In this document: positions 19,848 to 28,215 of the stretch, one piece after another
Numbering within the stretch: the first letter of the stretch is position 1
Layout of the letters: each line of letters starts with the position of its first letter
Assembly: GCA_028283825.1 (NCBI GenBank)
Contig: JAPWJW010000005.1
Coordinates: 372,001-436,000, forward strand
Length of the DNA stretch: 64,000 bases
Reading direction: 5' to 3'
Origin: Azospirillaceae bacterium
GTDB lineage: Bacteria; Pseudomonadota; Alphaproteobacteria; Azospirillales; Azospirillaceae
Translations under genes and position numbers: made by a program
Notes under the pieces: model-generated
Told to the model about the DNA's origin: nothing
What the model saw: the letters and a program-made list of their open reading frames with translations, nothing else
The model's database searches: none

Positions 19848-20221
19848 TAGCCGGCATCCCCTATATCGAAGCGAACCACCTTGCCCTCTCGCAAGCGGAA
19901 AACGTGGGCGAGCGTCTTGTCTTTAAGACCGTGCGTCTGTCCCTGAAGCGGTCTGCCTTCCAGATCGAAGACAGACTGCCGGACCTCCGCGACGATGGCG
20001 CCATCCGCAGTCCGATGAAAGCCGACCGGCTCGACGCGTGGGCTCACGATGGCCCATTGGCGTGTCCAATATTCGCGAACGGCCTCCCGGCCATGGACGT
20101 GGCCACCCTCCATGCCGTTGGCCCAGGCGACGTCGTCGGCGAGGGCGATCAGCACGCCGTCGATGTCCCGCGCATTGAAGCGATCATAGAGACGCTTGAG
20201 GAGCTCGACATCACGATCCAT
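19847..20221 (-). CDS. SnoaL-like/NTF2-like polyketide-cyclase-fold protein
   Basis: 124 residues from ATG 20221; an upstream frame continues but enters the promoter region. The NTF2-like signature is VELLKRLYDRFNARDIDGVL, followed by DVAWANGMEGGHVHGREAVREYW and DGAIVAEVRQSVFD, ending LAHVFRLREGKVVRFDI. Family members are small cone-shaped proteins, either enzymes or ligand carriers; no catalytic assignment is possible. It is divergent from a MarR regulator across a ~100-bp gap holding a palindrome, so it is the likely target of that regulator. Confidence 0.8.
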   Translation of the reverse strand: MDRDVELLKRLYDRFNARDIDGVLIALADDVAWANGMEGGHVHGREAVREYWTRQWAIVSPRVEPVGFHRTADGAIVAEVRQSVFDLEGRPLQGQTHGLKDKTLAHVFRLREGKVVRFDIGDAG

Positions 20222-20272
20222 TGATCTCTCCCTTTGACAGGCGCCGGCATTGCGTCCGGGGGGGGCATCATT

Positions 20273-20290
20273 TATATATGCACATATATA
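20273..20290. promoter_or_regulatory. MarR-type operator candidate
   Basis: TATATATG CA CATATATA (20273-20290) is a palindrome with 8-base arms and a 2-base spacer in the gap between the divergent SnoaL and MarR genes. MarR dimers typically bind such AT-rich palindromes in divergent promoters. An autoregulated divergon is the simplest reading. Confidence 0.6.
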
Positions 20291-20322
20291 TCTGCATGAC
20301 CACGAAGGCAAGGGGAAGCGTT

Positions 20323-20802
20323 ATGGATGGGGATGTCCTCTTGACTCCGGGTCACCTGATCAGCCTAGCGGCGCGCGGATTCGCCCGTCTCAGCGAAGCG
20401 CGGCTCAAGCCGCTTGGCTTCGGCGTCGGGCATCTGCCCGTGCTGGTCGCCCTTCGGGACGGTCGGGCCAGCACGCAACGGGACCTCGCCCGCTTCGCCA
20501 AGATTGAGCAGCCGCCAATGGCGCAGATGCTCGCCCGCATGGAGCGGGACGGGCTGATCCAACGTGCCCCTGACCCGGACGATGGGCGCAGCAGCCGCAT
20601 CACGCTGACGGCGCGCGCGGAGGCGCGCCTGCCGGATGCGGTTGCGGTCCTGCTCCGGGGCAATCGTGAGGTATTGGGTAACTTCACGGATGAGGAGGCC
20701 GGGACGCTCGTCAATCTGCTCACGCGCCTGATCGCGAACCTCGACCGGGTCACAAGCACCGAAGCATCGCCCAGCGCATCAATTTCCGAGAAGGGGGACT
20801 GA
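20323..20802 (+). CDS. MarR-family transcriptional regulator
   Basis: 159 residues from ATG 20323 with AGGGGA seven bases upstream; an ATG at 20296 is a weaker choice. Winged-helix features: VLVALRDGRASTQRDLARF, EQPPMAQMLARMERDGLI (recognition helix), and the wing RAPDPDDGRSSRITLTARA. The ligand is unknown. It likely represses itself and the divergent SnoaL gene through the palindrome at 20273-20290. Confidence 0.9.
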   Translation: MDGDVLLTPGHLISLAARGFARLSEARLKPLGFGVGHLPVLVALRDGRASTQRDLARFAKIEQPPMAQMLARMERDGLIQRAPDPDDGRSSRITLTARAEARLPDAVAVLLRGNREVLGNFTDEEAGTLVNLLTRLIANLDRVTSTEASPSASISEKGD

Positions 20803-20917
20803 GCCTTCAAGTGGACATTGAAACTGCGTCGCAAGTGCAATACTCATCGCTGTGCGATTTGGCCGAATGATGGGTGGGGCTGTGTTGACAGGTGTGGTGC
20901 TGGTTGGGGCGCGGCGC

Positions 20918-21439
20918 ATGCGCCGGACGGTTCTTGCGATACTGACTTTGGCCATCGCCGCGAGCTATGGTCCCCAGGTACTGGCGGAAAGCGCCCTTCC
21001 TGAAAAGATCACGCCGGTACCATCGACGACCTACAAGTTTGTGTTCGATGCGAACTCGCAGGTCGGGGAAGATGGCCAAGATTCCAGTCTTCGCGAAGTG
21101 GCCGCGTTCCAGGCGATGTACGAGGCGGCCGGCGTCCCGGCGGAGAATTTGAGGTTCGTAATCGTTCTGCACGGCGCCCGGACGCAAACGGCGCTGAATT
21201 CCCAATCCTATGGGGCGGCCCATGGCGGGAATGACAATCCGAATATCGGAATGGTCAATGCGCTTCTGAAAAAGCGTGTCCGGATCGTTGTTGCCGAGCC
21301 TTCTCTCCCCGATGCGGAACGGAAGGCTGATACACTTCTGCCCGGCGTCGAATCGGGGCCAATTTCAAATATTGTCTTCCTGGACCTCGAAAATTCCGGC
21401 TACGTGTATACAGGCACGCGCAACCTATCGACGGAATAG
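20918..21439 (+). CDS. Exported DsrE/DsrF-like protein
   Basis: 173 residues from ATG 20918, placing a signal peptide (RRTVLAILTLAIAASYG, cleavage near VLA-E) at the N-terminus; starts at 20867 or 20852 (GTG) are also open. The mature part matches periplasmic DsrE-like proteins: YKFVFDANSQVG, AAFQAMYEAAGVPAENLRFV, VLHGARTQTALNSQSY, HGGNDNPNIGMVNALLKKRVRI. The conserved Cys found in sulfur-transferring DsrE is replaced in this segment (RIVVAEPSL), so sulfur chemistry is doubtful. Confidence 0.72.
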   Translation: MRRTVLAILTLAIAASYGPQVLAESALPEKITPVPSTTYKFVFDANSQVGEDGQDSSLREVAAFQAMYEAAGVPAENLRFVIVLHGARTQTALNSQSYGAAHGGNDNPNIGMVNALLKKRVRIVVAEPSLPDAERKADTLLPGVESGPISNIVFLDLENSGYVYTGTRNLSTE

Positions 21440-21497
21440 GAAACACAGGAACTCAGAACGCAATACTCAGGTGCTGCAAGTATTGGTTCGCAACGGA

Positions 21498-22394
21498 TCA
21501 GGCGGCCATTTCCTTCATCACGTCGATGAAGGCCCGCAGGGTGGCGGGCAGGTGCCGGCCGCCGGGATAATACAGGAACAGGCCGGGGATGGCCGGGCAC
21601 CAGTCGTCCAGCACCGGCACCAGGGCGCCGTTGTCCAGGTAGGGCCGGGCCGTGCGGTCCGGAACATAGGCGATGCCCAGCCCCTGTGCCGCCGCCTCCG
21701 CCATCAGCTCCACGTGGTCCAGGGTCAGGGGGCCGGGCACGTCCACCGCCATCTCCTGCCCGTTGCGGGCGAATTCCCAGCGGTAGGGTTTGCCGCTGGG
21801 CATGCGGATGCGGATGCAGTCGTGGTGGGCCAAATCGTCGGGGGTTTGTGGTGCTGCGCGGCCCGTCAGATAGGCCGGGGCCACCACCGCCAGGAAACGC
21901 ACCGGGCCGCCGAAGCGCACCGCGACCATGTCCAGGGGCACCGCCTCGCCCAGCCGGACGCCGGCATCGAAACCGTCGCCGACGATGTCCACCAGCCGCC
22001 CGTCGGTCACCAGGTCCAGCGCGATGCCGGGATAGCGCGCCAGGAAGGCCGGCACCACCTGGCGCAGCAACAGGCGGCTGGCGCCTTCATTGGCGTTGAT
22101 GCGCAGGGACCCGCACGGCTGGCCCTGGCTGTCGCCGATATCCTGCAGGGCCAAATCCAGGTCGCGCAACAGCGGGCGGATGCGTTCCAGCAGCCGGTGC
22201 CCCGCCTCCGTCGGCGCCACGCTGCGGGTCGTCCGGTGCAGCAGCCGCACGCCCAAATCCTGTTCCAGCGTGCGCATGATGTGGCTGAGGGTGGAGGGCG
22301 ACAGGCCCAAATTGTCGGCCGCCTTGCGGAAACCGCCCTGGGCCGCGATGGCGGCGAAGGCCTTCAGGTCGGCCAGGGTGGGCGGGCTATTCAT
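21498..22394 (-). CDS. LysR-family regulator divergent from the split SDR gene
   Basis: 298 residues from ATG 22394. The N-terminal HTH is LADLKAFAAIAAQGGFRKAADNLG then LSPSTLSHIMRTLEQDLGVRLLHRTTRSV. The C-terminal effector domain begins GSLRINANEGASRLLL and has DAGVRLGEAVPLDMVAVR. LysR genes divergent from an SDR oxidoreductase usually control it. Because the SDR is now interrupted by the mobile element, the regulator may have lost its main target. Confidence 0.9.
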   Translation of the reverse strand: MNSPPTLADLKAFAAIAAQGGFRKAADNLGLSPSTLSHIMRTLEQDLGVRLLHRTTRSVAPTEAGHRLLERIRPLLRDLDLALQDIGDSQGQPCGSLRINANEGASRLLLRQVVPAFLARYPGIALDLVTDGRLVDIVGDGFDAGVRLGEAVPLDMVAVRFGGPVRFLAVVAPAYLTGRAAPQTPDDLAHHDCIRIRMPSGKPYRWEFARNGQEMAVDVPGPLTLDHVELMAEAAAQGLGIAYVPDRTARPYLDNGALVPVLDDWCPAIPGLFLYYPGGRHLPATLRAFIDVMKEMAA

Positions 22395-22510
22395 GGGAAA
22401 TTTTCACCAGGTCATGCGGAACTGTGCGGATAGTACCATGATTGGATGGCGCCTACCTTGTTGAAGACGGCCGGCACGCAAGCGCCGGTACTCCATGAAG
22501 GAACGACGCC

Positions 22511-22942
22511 ATGACCAACCAAACCCCGCCCCGCACCTGGTTCATCACCGGCACCTCGTCCGGTTTCGGCCGGATATTGACGGAAAAGCTGCTGGCCCGG
22601 GGCGACCGGGTGGCCGCCACCCTGCGCCGCGAAGGCGCGCTGGACGATCTGAAGGCCCCACACGGCGACCGCCTGCGGATCGCGACCCTGGACCTCACCG
22701 ACACCGTCGCCATCCGCCGGGTGGTGGACCAGGCCTTCGCTGACCTCGGCCGCATAGACGTGGTTGTCAGCAATGCCGGTTACGGCCTGTTCGGGGCGGC
22801 GGAGGAGGTGACGGACGACCAGATCCGCCATCAGATCGACACCAACCTGATCGGCTCCATCCAACTGATCCGCGCGGTCCTGCCCCATCTGCGCGCCCAG
22901 GGCGGCGGCCACGTGCTGCAGTTCTCATCCGCTGGGGGACAG
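22511..22942 (+). pseudogene. 5' half of an SDR oxidoreductase split by the mobile element
   Basis: 144 codons from ATG 22511 (GAAGGAACGACGCC upstream). The NAD(P)-binding motif TGTSSGFG, the DLTD and NAG (SNAGYG) motifs and the catalytic Ser region (LQFSSAGGQ) are present. At 22943 the sequence changes to element DNA, which adds Leu-Tyr and a stop at 22949-22951. The missing half, with the YxxxK catalytic pair, is at 47201-47608 in the same orientation. Joining 22942 to 47201 gives ...SAGGQ-TTFPNF... and a 279-residue protein, the normal size for this SDR type. Confidence 0.93.
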
Positions 22943-23245
22943 CTCTATTAACGGACGTCGGTCACCGTAAACTACATCTTAAGTTACTGAATTATATCAT
23001 ATTTTTCAAGATATTTGAGTGGCCATCCGTTGAAATCGTAAACGAATGGGTTGTTTTGGTATGTTTTGGGGCAAGAAAGTTTACGGCGGTGCAGAACGCG
23101 TTACCCACCCCCCGCCGCCGCCTTAGCTTTTGGGGGCAGTCGGCGCCGGGGCGTGGATAACGCTGCGGAGGTGTTGGTTATATAATTCTGGGTGCGCGAA
23201 ATTTTCTGAAAAAGTAGATCAGACGCTTTATGCGTGTAGATTCAA
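22943..23245. other. Left end of the element, non-coding, with recombinase-site-like repeats
   Basis: No gene. CGTAAACT at 22966-22973 starts 23 bases from the junction, and ATCGTAAAC lies at 23035-23043. An inverted copy AGTTTACG is at 23078-23085. These match motifs at the right end (see 47105-47178). Confidence 0.65.
22966..23043 (+). repeat. Left terminal CGTAAAC repeats of the element
   Basis: L1 CGTAAACT (22966-22973) and L2 ATCGTAAAC (23035-23043), 71 bases apart. The right end holds the reverse complements R1 AGTTTACG (47171-47178) and R2 GTTTACGAT (47105-47113), 66-67 bases apart. L1 and R1 share CGTAAACT; L2 and R2 share ATCGTAAAC. Probable binding sites for the recombinases. Confidence 0.65.
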
Positions 23246-23587
23246 CTATTCTTTTGTTGGCATATCTTCGATTTTATAATTGACTCCATTATGAGCTATT
23301 CTTAGCTCAAATTCTATTTTGTCCCCAAGGTACGGATTCTTTCCATTTGCTTTTGCTGAGTAAACTGTCTCGCCGCCCTTTAATAAGTCCACAACATAGT
23401 AGGAATTCCTCCAACCAATTACACTCCATTCATCGAGACCGGAAAGAATGTTGTGTTGATAAATTCTTATGAAAAATTGTGATGCACAATGGTTATCAGG
23501 ATTATTGTGTTGCGCCGCCGTAATGCAATAATCACCAAGTTTTGCTTTAGGCTTTTGCGTGGATTTTGTCGCCATGTGTTTAAACAT
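23246..23587 (-). CDS. Hypothetical protein, DUF3892-like
   Basis: 113 residues from ATG 23587 (ACGGG upstream), or from the ATG at 23575. The layout YCITAAQHNN, then DEWSVIGWRNSYYVVDLLKGGETVYSA (in two parts) and a C-terminal NGVNYKIEDM resembles small DUF3892-type proteins. In those, an N-terminal strand, a W-x-x-x-x-V-x-x-I-x-x-G motif and a final V-N-G-x-x-Y segment are typical. Function is unknown. AT-rich, and the first gene inside the left end of the element. Confidence 0.55.
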   Translation of the reverse strand: MFKHMATKSTQKPKAKLGDYCITAAQHNNPDNHCASQFFIRIYQHNILSGLDEWSVIGWRNSYYVVDLLKGGETVYSAKANGKNPYLGDKIEFELRIAHNGVNYKIEDMPTKE

Positions 23588-23678
23588 CTTTCCCGTCCAT
23601 CATGTTGATATCTAATAGGGTGCCTGAATCCGGCGCGTCATATTGCGCTTTGAAAAAGATGACATATGGTCAATCTAT

Positions 23679-23933
23679 TCAATGGCTATCAGCTTGGCGG
23701 TTTCCGGCGGCCTGGGCCGCTTTTTCACACATGTAGTAACCGTCCTTGGTCGTGCCGTAGTAGTGGCTTCCCGGCAGATGATAGATCTGGGAATTGGGGT
23801 TCACCCACACAACGGGCGACTTGCAGGCCTTAGCTGCGGCGGCGGGGTCGGAATAGTGCTTGCCTTCGGCGGCCAATGCGGCCGGAGAAGCCAAAAGGGT
23901 GGCGGCGAGGAAGGCAACAACGAGATGGCGCAT
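23679..23933 (-). CDS. Small exported protein of the VWVN...YxCE family, copy 1
   Basis: 84 residues from ATG 23933, giving a signal peptide (RHLVVAFLAATLLASPAALA). The mature part has a Cys near its start (AKACKSP), then VVWVNPNSQIYHLPGSHYYG and TKDGYYMCEKAAQAAGNR. The second copy at 27664-27957 shares WVN, a Y/F-H-x-x-G motif, TK-x-G and a final CE. The paired Cys could form a disulfide in the periplasm. Related exported proteins are common in proteobacteria but have no established function. Confidence 0.72.
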   Translation of the reverse strand: MRHLVVAFLAATLLASPAALAAEGKHYSDPAAAAKACKSPVVWVNPNSQIYHLPGSHYYGTTKDGYYMCEKAAQAAGNRQADSH

Positions 23934-24062
23934 GGGGTTTCCCTTGTGATAGCTCATCGCTTGCATAATTCTAGGTTGTGCACGTGACGCGGGCAAGGTG
24001 CCTTTTATCTGTCCGCTTAAATTGGTGTCACGCCGCAGCGAGCAGCTAATCGGGTGGAAGCG

Positions 24063-25067
24063 ATGCCGAATGTCCGGACAATTAATCTAGGGTCGAAGGG
24101 GCGCTGGTTGGCTCTGGGGCTGGAAGAGCAGTACCTGATTTTCGGAGTGGCGAAGCAAGCCTTCGACCTCTGGAGACAAGGAGATGTCCCTGGCACAAAG
24201 GCTTGGTTTCGGAGCCAAATCTCGGACAGAACCGGCGCCCCGGTGGATTCGGGAATAGCCACACGCTACACCAACGACATCGGTAGATTCTGCGAGTCTG
24301 GCGCGGATGATCTGTGGCTGACTCTTGGCCCTGGGTATCTCTACTGGGGGCATGCAGTTCCAGGCTACGAGATCATCGACACCTATATGGAGGAAAATTC
24401 CAATCCTCCGGACGCGCGAGAATCTTACCTGTTAGCCCGTAAGATCGATGGGGGGTGGAAGAATTCTGACCGGGCTGGTCGGCTGCTGGAGCGGCATACG
24501 CTCCATCCTAAGGCCATAAACTGGCTGACACAGCAGGCCACAATGGGAACGATCAAGGAGGATCGCTACTTCATCCAGCTGATCATGGGGCAGCCGCTAA
24601 CTGAATGGCATACTAGGCAAGATATGATGGACGCCGCTATGGCCGCTGGATGGCAGCCTGGCCCGGATGTACCGGTAGCTCCAGATGAATGGCTCCGTGA
24701 AGTTGCAAGGATGACTGACAGCGTAATGAATACGGCTAAGCATTCTAACGGGCAGATCGTAGAGAGGGTAATTAAGAATAAAGAGATACGGTTCACGAAG
24801 GCTGAGCTTGAGTTGGAAATTATTAGACTTCTTGAGGAGAAAGATTATCGGTGTGCCATAACAAGGCGTAAGCTAATCAAGGGTGATAAGTGGTTACAGC
24901 CGAGTGTGGATCGGATTTGTTCGGATGGGCACTATGAGCCTGGAAACATCCAGATAACCTCTTGGGCAGCCAATAGGACTAAGGGGGACCTGCCTGATGC
25001 TGACGTCGCCGCTCTCTTACAGGCTTTGCAGATGGGAGGAGAAGATGACGGTATTGATGTTCCTTGA
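24063..25067 (+). CDS. HNH-like endonuclease domain protein
   Basis: 334 residues from ATG 24063 with GGTGGAAG upstream; the GTG at 24054 is an alternative. Residues ~1-240 match no family I recognise. The C-terminal ~90 residues look like an HNH/zinc-type nuclease: YRCAITRRKLIKGD, then PSVDRICSDGHYEPGNIQI and SWAANRTKGD. The single CxxT/R pair and the D-R...N-I pattern resemble HNH proteins that identify crop-free islands of restriction-like genes. It sits beside two other nuclease-like genes, which suggests defence, but no specific system is identified. Confidence 0.6.
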   Translation: MPNVRTINLGSKGRWLALGLEEQYLIFGVAKQAFDLWRQGDVPGTKAWFRSQISDRTGAPVDSGIATRYTNDIGRFCESGADDLWLTLGPGYLYWGHAVPGYEIIDTYMEENSNPPDARESYLLARKIDGGWKNSDRAGRLLERHTLHPKAINWLTQQATMGTIKEDRYFIQLIMGQPLTEWHTRQDMMDAAMAAGWQPGPDVPVAPDEWLREVARMTDSVMNTAKHSNGQIVERVIKNKEIRFTKAELELEIIRLLEEKDYRCAITRRKLIKGDKWLQPSVDRICSDGHYEPGNIQITSWAANRTKGDLPDADVAALLQALQMGGEDDGIDVP

Positions 25068-25090
25068 TATTCTAAAATATAGCCACAGTC

Positions 25091-26278
25091 TTAGTCTAAG
25101 GGATTGTGATTGAGGTTTTTGCGTCGTACTGTCCTGTTTTCCTCTTTTAGATGCCTGTTCTCCGGTAGCGCACGCCGGAGATCAACTCTAACTTGATAAG
25201 TAGGTGGCGCAGAGGCTGTTATTGCAATTAAGAAATTTGGCGGATCGTAATTTTTACCTTTTAAGATTCCGATAGCTTCGGCCATCGAATTCTTCCTGAT
25301 TAATTCCGTTTCGAATGATAGTATATCTAAAAAGAAAGATGCCAAATCCTGCGATCCGATAAATGTATTTACCCTAAATGTGCTTTTCCCATCGTCAACA
25401 TATTGCTTTCTAACATCTATGCAGCTCTGAATTAATGGGATAATTGGTTTGAAATTGGCTTCTCCCTCAAAATAATATATATAATATCCGCATCCACTTT
25501 CTTCAAGTCGGCTAAGCTGGTAATCTTTTTTACGCCTTTTTGGGCTTATGTCAGAAACGCCTGACTTATTTGCTTTTTTTGCTTGTAATCTCAATGGTAT
25601 GTACGCCATTTCTCCATTGTTTCCTGGGAAAACAAATATAATACCAAAATCTCCTCCCGTGTCCTTTTCCTGTTTATGATTTGCAATATCAGCATAAGCA
25701 AATTGAACGGAATTTTTTAGAAAACTAATGTAGTTATTTATTTCTTTTCGCCACGTCCCAGAATATTTTCTTTTCTTTGATAATAATTCCATATTAGAAA
25801 TTGTCTCCCTTGAGACATATTCTATAGAGCTAAATATCTCTGATATTATATGGCCTGTCATTCTTTCTTCATTGCTTCCAATTCCGCAAAATATTTCAAC
25901 AAATCTATGTTGTGCCAGTATTGTTGATAAATAAATTATAAAAATAGACAAATCCGGAAAGGCTGATATATTTTGCGTCTCCGACGCAATAGTCGCTCTA
26001 GTCAAACGAAGATCGTCATCAATTCTAGTATTGCCGCGCTCTCTTGCGAAGCGCAGAATTACATTTGAATCTCTATTGTTAGGAGTCAATGAATAAAATA
26101 TTGATGATATTATTTTGTTCAACCGAACATCCTCTGTATTATCTATGATAGCCGCGTATCCAGATGGAAATTCCTGGAAATTATAGAGGCATTCCAGTAA
26201 ATCACCCGCCAGGATGCCAAGCGACGACGCAAAGTCGTCATGAATGAACTTGTGGCGTTTCATGAGTTTTCTAGTCAT
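25091..26278 (-). CDS. Putative PD-(D/E)XK-type nuclease, AT-rich
   Basis: 395 residues from ATG 26278 with AGGA ten bases upstream. The segment TGGDFGIIFVFPG followed ~15 residues later by IPLRLQAKKANKSG matches the G-x-D...(E/Q)-x-K core of PD-(D/E)XK nucleases and resembles DUF6615-type proteins. The flanking regions are helical and unassigned. Composition is strongly AT-rich, unlike the host. It is convergent with the HNH-like gene at 24063 (23 bases between stops) and downstream of another HNH gene. A restriction or abortive-infection role is inference. Confidence 0.5.
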   Translation of the reverse strand: MTRKLMKRHKFIHDDFASSLGILAGDLLECLYNFQEFPSGYAAIIDNTEDVRLNKIISSIFYSLTPNNRDSNVILRFARERGNTRIDDDLRLTRATIASETQNISAFPDLSIFIIYLSTILAQHRFVEIFCGIGSNEERMTGHIISEIFSSIEYVSRETISNMELLSKKRKYSGTWRKEINNYISFLKNSVQFAYADIANHKQEKDTGGDFGIIFVFPGNNGEMAYIPLRLQAKKANKSGVSDISPKRRKKDYQLSRLEESGCGYYIYYFEGEANFKPIIPLIQSCIDVRKQYVDDGKSTFRVNTFIGSQDLASFFLDILSFETELIRKNSMAEAIGILKGKNYDPPNFLIAITASAPPTYQVRVDLRRALPENRHLKEENRTVRRKNLNHNPLD

Positions 26279-26338
26279 ATCTTTGGCATCCTGTTCTTGA
26301 TATGGAAATTATTGCGTGGTCTTTCGTAATATTCTGTA

Positions 26339-27274
26339 TTATCCGAGAAAGCGATTGTCCCAATGCCAACTGATGGCTTCTGCTGACGGCCGGGCTGCCG
26401 GTGTATCAGGTAACCTGATCGGCGTTCCGTGGAGTTCATAATAGTGCCGTCCGTTGTCGAAATCTTCTTTCAGGCGGCGGCTGACGATGAACCGATGGTC
26501 ATCCGAGACGGTGACGTACCCTCGATCAAACAGGCGATGGATATCGGTGCGAAGCAGCAGGCCGTTGTCCACGGTGTGATCACCGCCTTCGCCGAAATCC
26601 TTGATATGGGCGGCGTCGAGGATAGGCAGCGTCTTCTCGCCTGTCACCGCGCACCGGCGTCCATAGCTGTCGGTAACCGCGACGCGGAACGTACCCTGTC
26701 CCAGGCGTGGCGTGATCAACGTGGGGGCGCCATATCTGCGGATGGGCGCGTCATCGATGGTAGTACGCGGTGCAGCCATGGGAAGGCCCTGAAGACGGTC
26801 CTGGACCGCATCCCATAGGAATCGACCATCACCTTCGTCGGCCGAAAAGGATTTCCCGACGACGATGTTGGGAGACCAGGACTGTGGGACTGGGATCCAT
26901 TGATCCTCTGGGAAGAAGAAGGGCTGTTCGAGCAGGCGGCAGCCGATCTGATAGTCCTGACGATGATCCGGCTGTTCCCGACGATAGCGCGCTACCCTGG
27001 TTCGCATCTCCATAAGCGAGGTGGCGCCGTTGCTATGGCCGAAGGCTTCCCAGGCCATGGAAACCGGAAGGAAAGAGGCGTGCCCGAATATGCCCCCGCC
27101 CACGATGAAATTGCGCGGGCTGTGGAGCTTGAACAGGAATAGCTCACCTGGCCTGAGGGCCTTGAAGGCAGTCTTGCCGCCGGGCTGCCAGAAGTTGACC
27201 TCCTCAAGGCCGGGCTGGGCAGCGAGATATTGGTACCAGTCGAAATCGGTGACGGCGACGAAGATGCTGATCAC
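26339..27274 (-). CDS. HNH endonuclease with N-terminal PUA/EVE-like reader domain
   Basis: 311 residues from GTG 27274. The C-terminal third is a clear HNH nuclease: RRCAVTGEKTLPILDAAHIK, then DHTVDNGLLLRTDIHRLFD and RGYVTVSDDHRFIVS. The N-terminal ~170 residues (NFWQPGGKTAFKALRPGELF, LHSPRNFIVGGGIFG, AWEAFGHSNGA) look like a modified-base reader of the EVE/PUA-like type seen in some McrA-like restriction enzymes. That layout suggests restriction of modified DNA. It lies 14 bases downstream of the exported His-rich gene in the same direction. Confidence 0.72.
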   Translation of the reverse strand: MISIFVAVTDFDWYQYLAAQPGLEEVNFWQPGGKTAFKALRPGELFLFKLHSPRNFIVGGGIFGHASFLPVSMAWEAFGHSNGATSLMEMRTRVARYRREQPDHRQDYQIGCRLLEQPFFFPEDQWIPVPQSWSPNIVVGKSFSADEGDGRFLWDAVQDRLQGLPMAAPRTTIDDAPIRRYGAPTLITPRLGQGTFRVAVTDSYGRRCAVTGEKTLPILDAAHIKDFGEGGDHTVDNGLLLRTDIHRLFDRGYVTVSDDHRFIVSRRLKEDFDNGRHYYELHGTPIRLPDTPAARPSAEAISWHWDNRFLG

Positions 27275-27288
27275 GCTCTGGGCCGTTG

Positions 27289-27582
27289 TCAGTGGGGAGC
27301 TTGGCCGTCGCGGGGCTTGGTGCCGGACTGGCCAGTGTAGGGGTTTGTGTTGCCCTTGGTGGAATAGTTGTCGTTGCGGGTCTTGTTCGGGTTGGTCTGC
27401 ATGTGCCCGTGGACGTAGGTGCCCCGCTTGGTGACATGAGGGCGGACGTAGTGGTCATGGCTGTAGGATCGATGGCTACGGGCGTGGCTATGGCCGCTAT
27501 GACCACCATGGCCGCGTGCTTCAGCCGTTGAACTGAGGGCCAGGCCGCATAGCGCGACGGTGATAAACGCCAGATAGCGCAT
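27289..27582 (-). CDS. Small exported His-rich protein
   Basis: 97 residues from ATG 27582; a signal peptide (RYLAFITVALCGLALSSTAEA) is followed by a His/Ser/Arg-rich stretch (GHGGHSGHSHARSHRSYSHD). The conserved tail reads VTKRGTYVHGHMQTNPN, NDNYSTKGNTNPYTGQSGT. Exported proteins with this YVxPHxRTNPN...NYSTxGNxNPYTGxxGT tail are common in proteobacteria, with no known function. Its location upstream of the HNH gene may be fortuitous. Confidence 0.72.
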   Translation of the reverse strand: MRYLAFITVALCGLALSSTAEARGHGGHSGHSHARSHRSYSHDHYVRPHVTKRGTYVHGHMQTNPNKTRNDNYSTKGNTNPYTGQSGTKPRDGQAPH

Positions 27583-27663
27583 TGTTGAATTCCTGATCGG
27601 TGTATGCACGCTGAGGATGGTATCCTCTGGATTCATAAATGCAACTGGTGGAGTGATCAGGGA

Positions 27664-27957
27664 ATGCAGGTTGTCGGGCTTCGGCGGCTGAAAGATTTGG
27701 CGGCAGCGACGTTGCTGGCCATCGGGCTGCTGTTCACAGGCGCTCAGGTTTCGTCGGCCGCGTCTGTGACGCTGTTCCAGACAGAGCAGTCAGCCCAGGC
27801 CCATTGCCCGAAGGATGTCGTGGTGTGGGTGAACACGGCCACCGGCGTTTTCCATTTCAAGGGCCAGCGGTGGTACGCAGCCACCAAACAGGGGGCGTTC
27901 GTGTGCGAGACCGAAGCCCTGGAAGGCGGCATGCGGGCGACCAGGAACGGGCAGTAG
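27664..27957 (+). CDS. Small exported protein of the VWVN...YxCE family, copy 2
   Basis: 97 residues from ATG 27664 (GATCAGGGA upstream), with a signal peptide (hydrophobic core LAAATLLAIGLLFTGAQVSSA). The mature part has AHCPKDVVVWVNTATGVFHF, QRWYAATKQGAFVCETEA and a basic end. It is homologous to 23679-23933. It is divergent from the His-rich gene across 81 bases. Confidence 0.72.
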   Translation: MQVVGLRRLKDLAAATLLAIGLLFTGAQVSSAASVTLFQTEQSAQAHCPKDVVVWVNTATGVFHFKGQRWYAATKQGAFVCETEALEGGMRATRNGQ

Positions 27958-28215
27958 GAATCCTGGCTACCGGGCGCGTGAGGGCCTGATACAGGGGGCG
28001 GGGCTGCACTGTTATGTTCTTCATCGCATAGGCTTGCTAATAGCTGGCTGTCGTTGACAGCACTCTACCAGTTGTTCAAATATCGCCCGCATCGAATTGC
28101 TCAGTGGCTGCGGCTCGCAATCTTTATTCTGAGGAAGGGCTTCTCAGAAACTTAGAGATTTTAGAACCCAATGGCGACGAGTTAATCTACACAAGAAATT
28201 GGCAGGAGAAATAGA
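27958..28215. other. Intergenic, no gene seen
   Basis: About 260 bases between the exported protein and the TTG-start gene. GCTGTCGTTGACAGC (28045-28059) forms a small hairpin (GCTGTC/GACAGC). No other signal was recognised. Confidence 0.4.
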
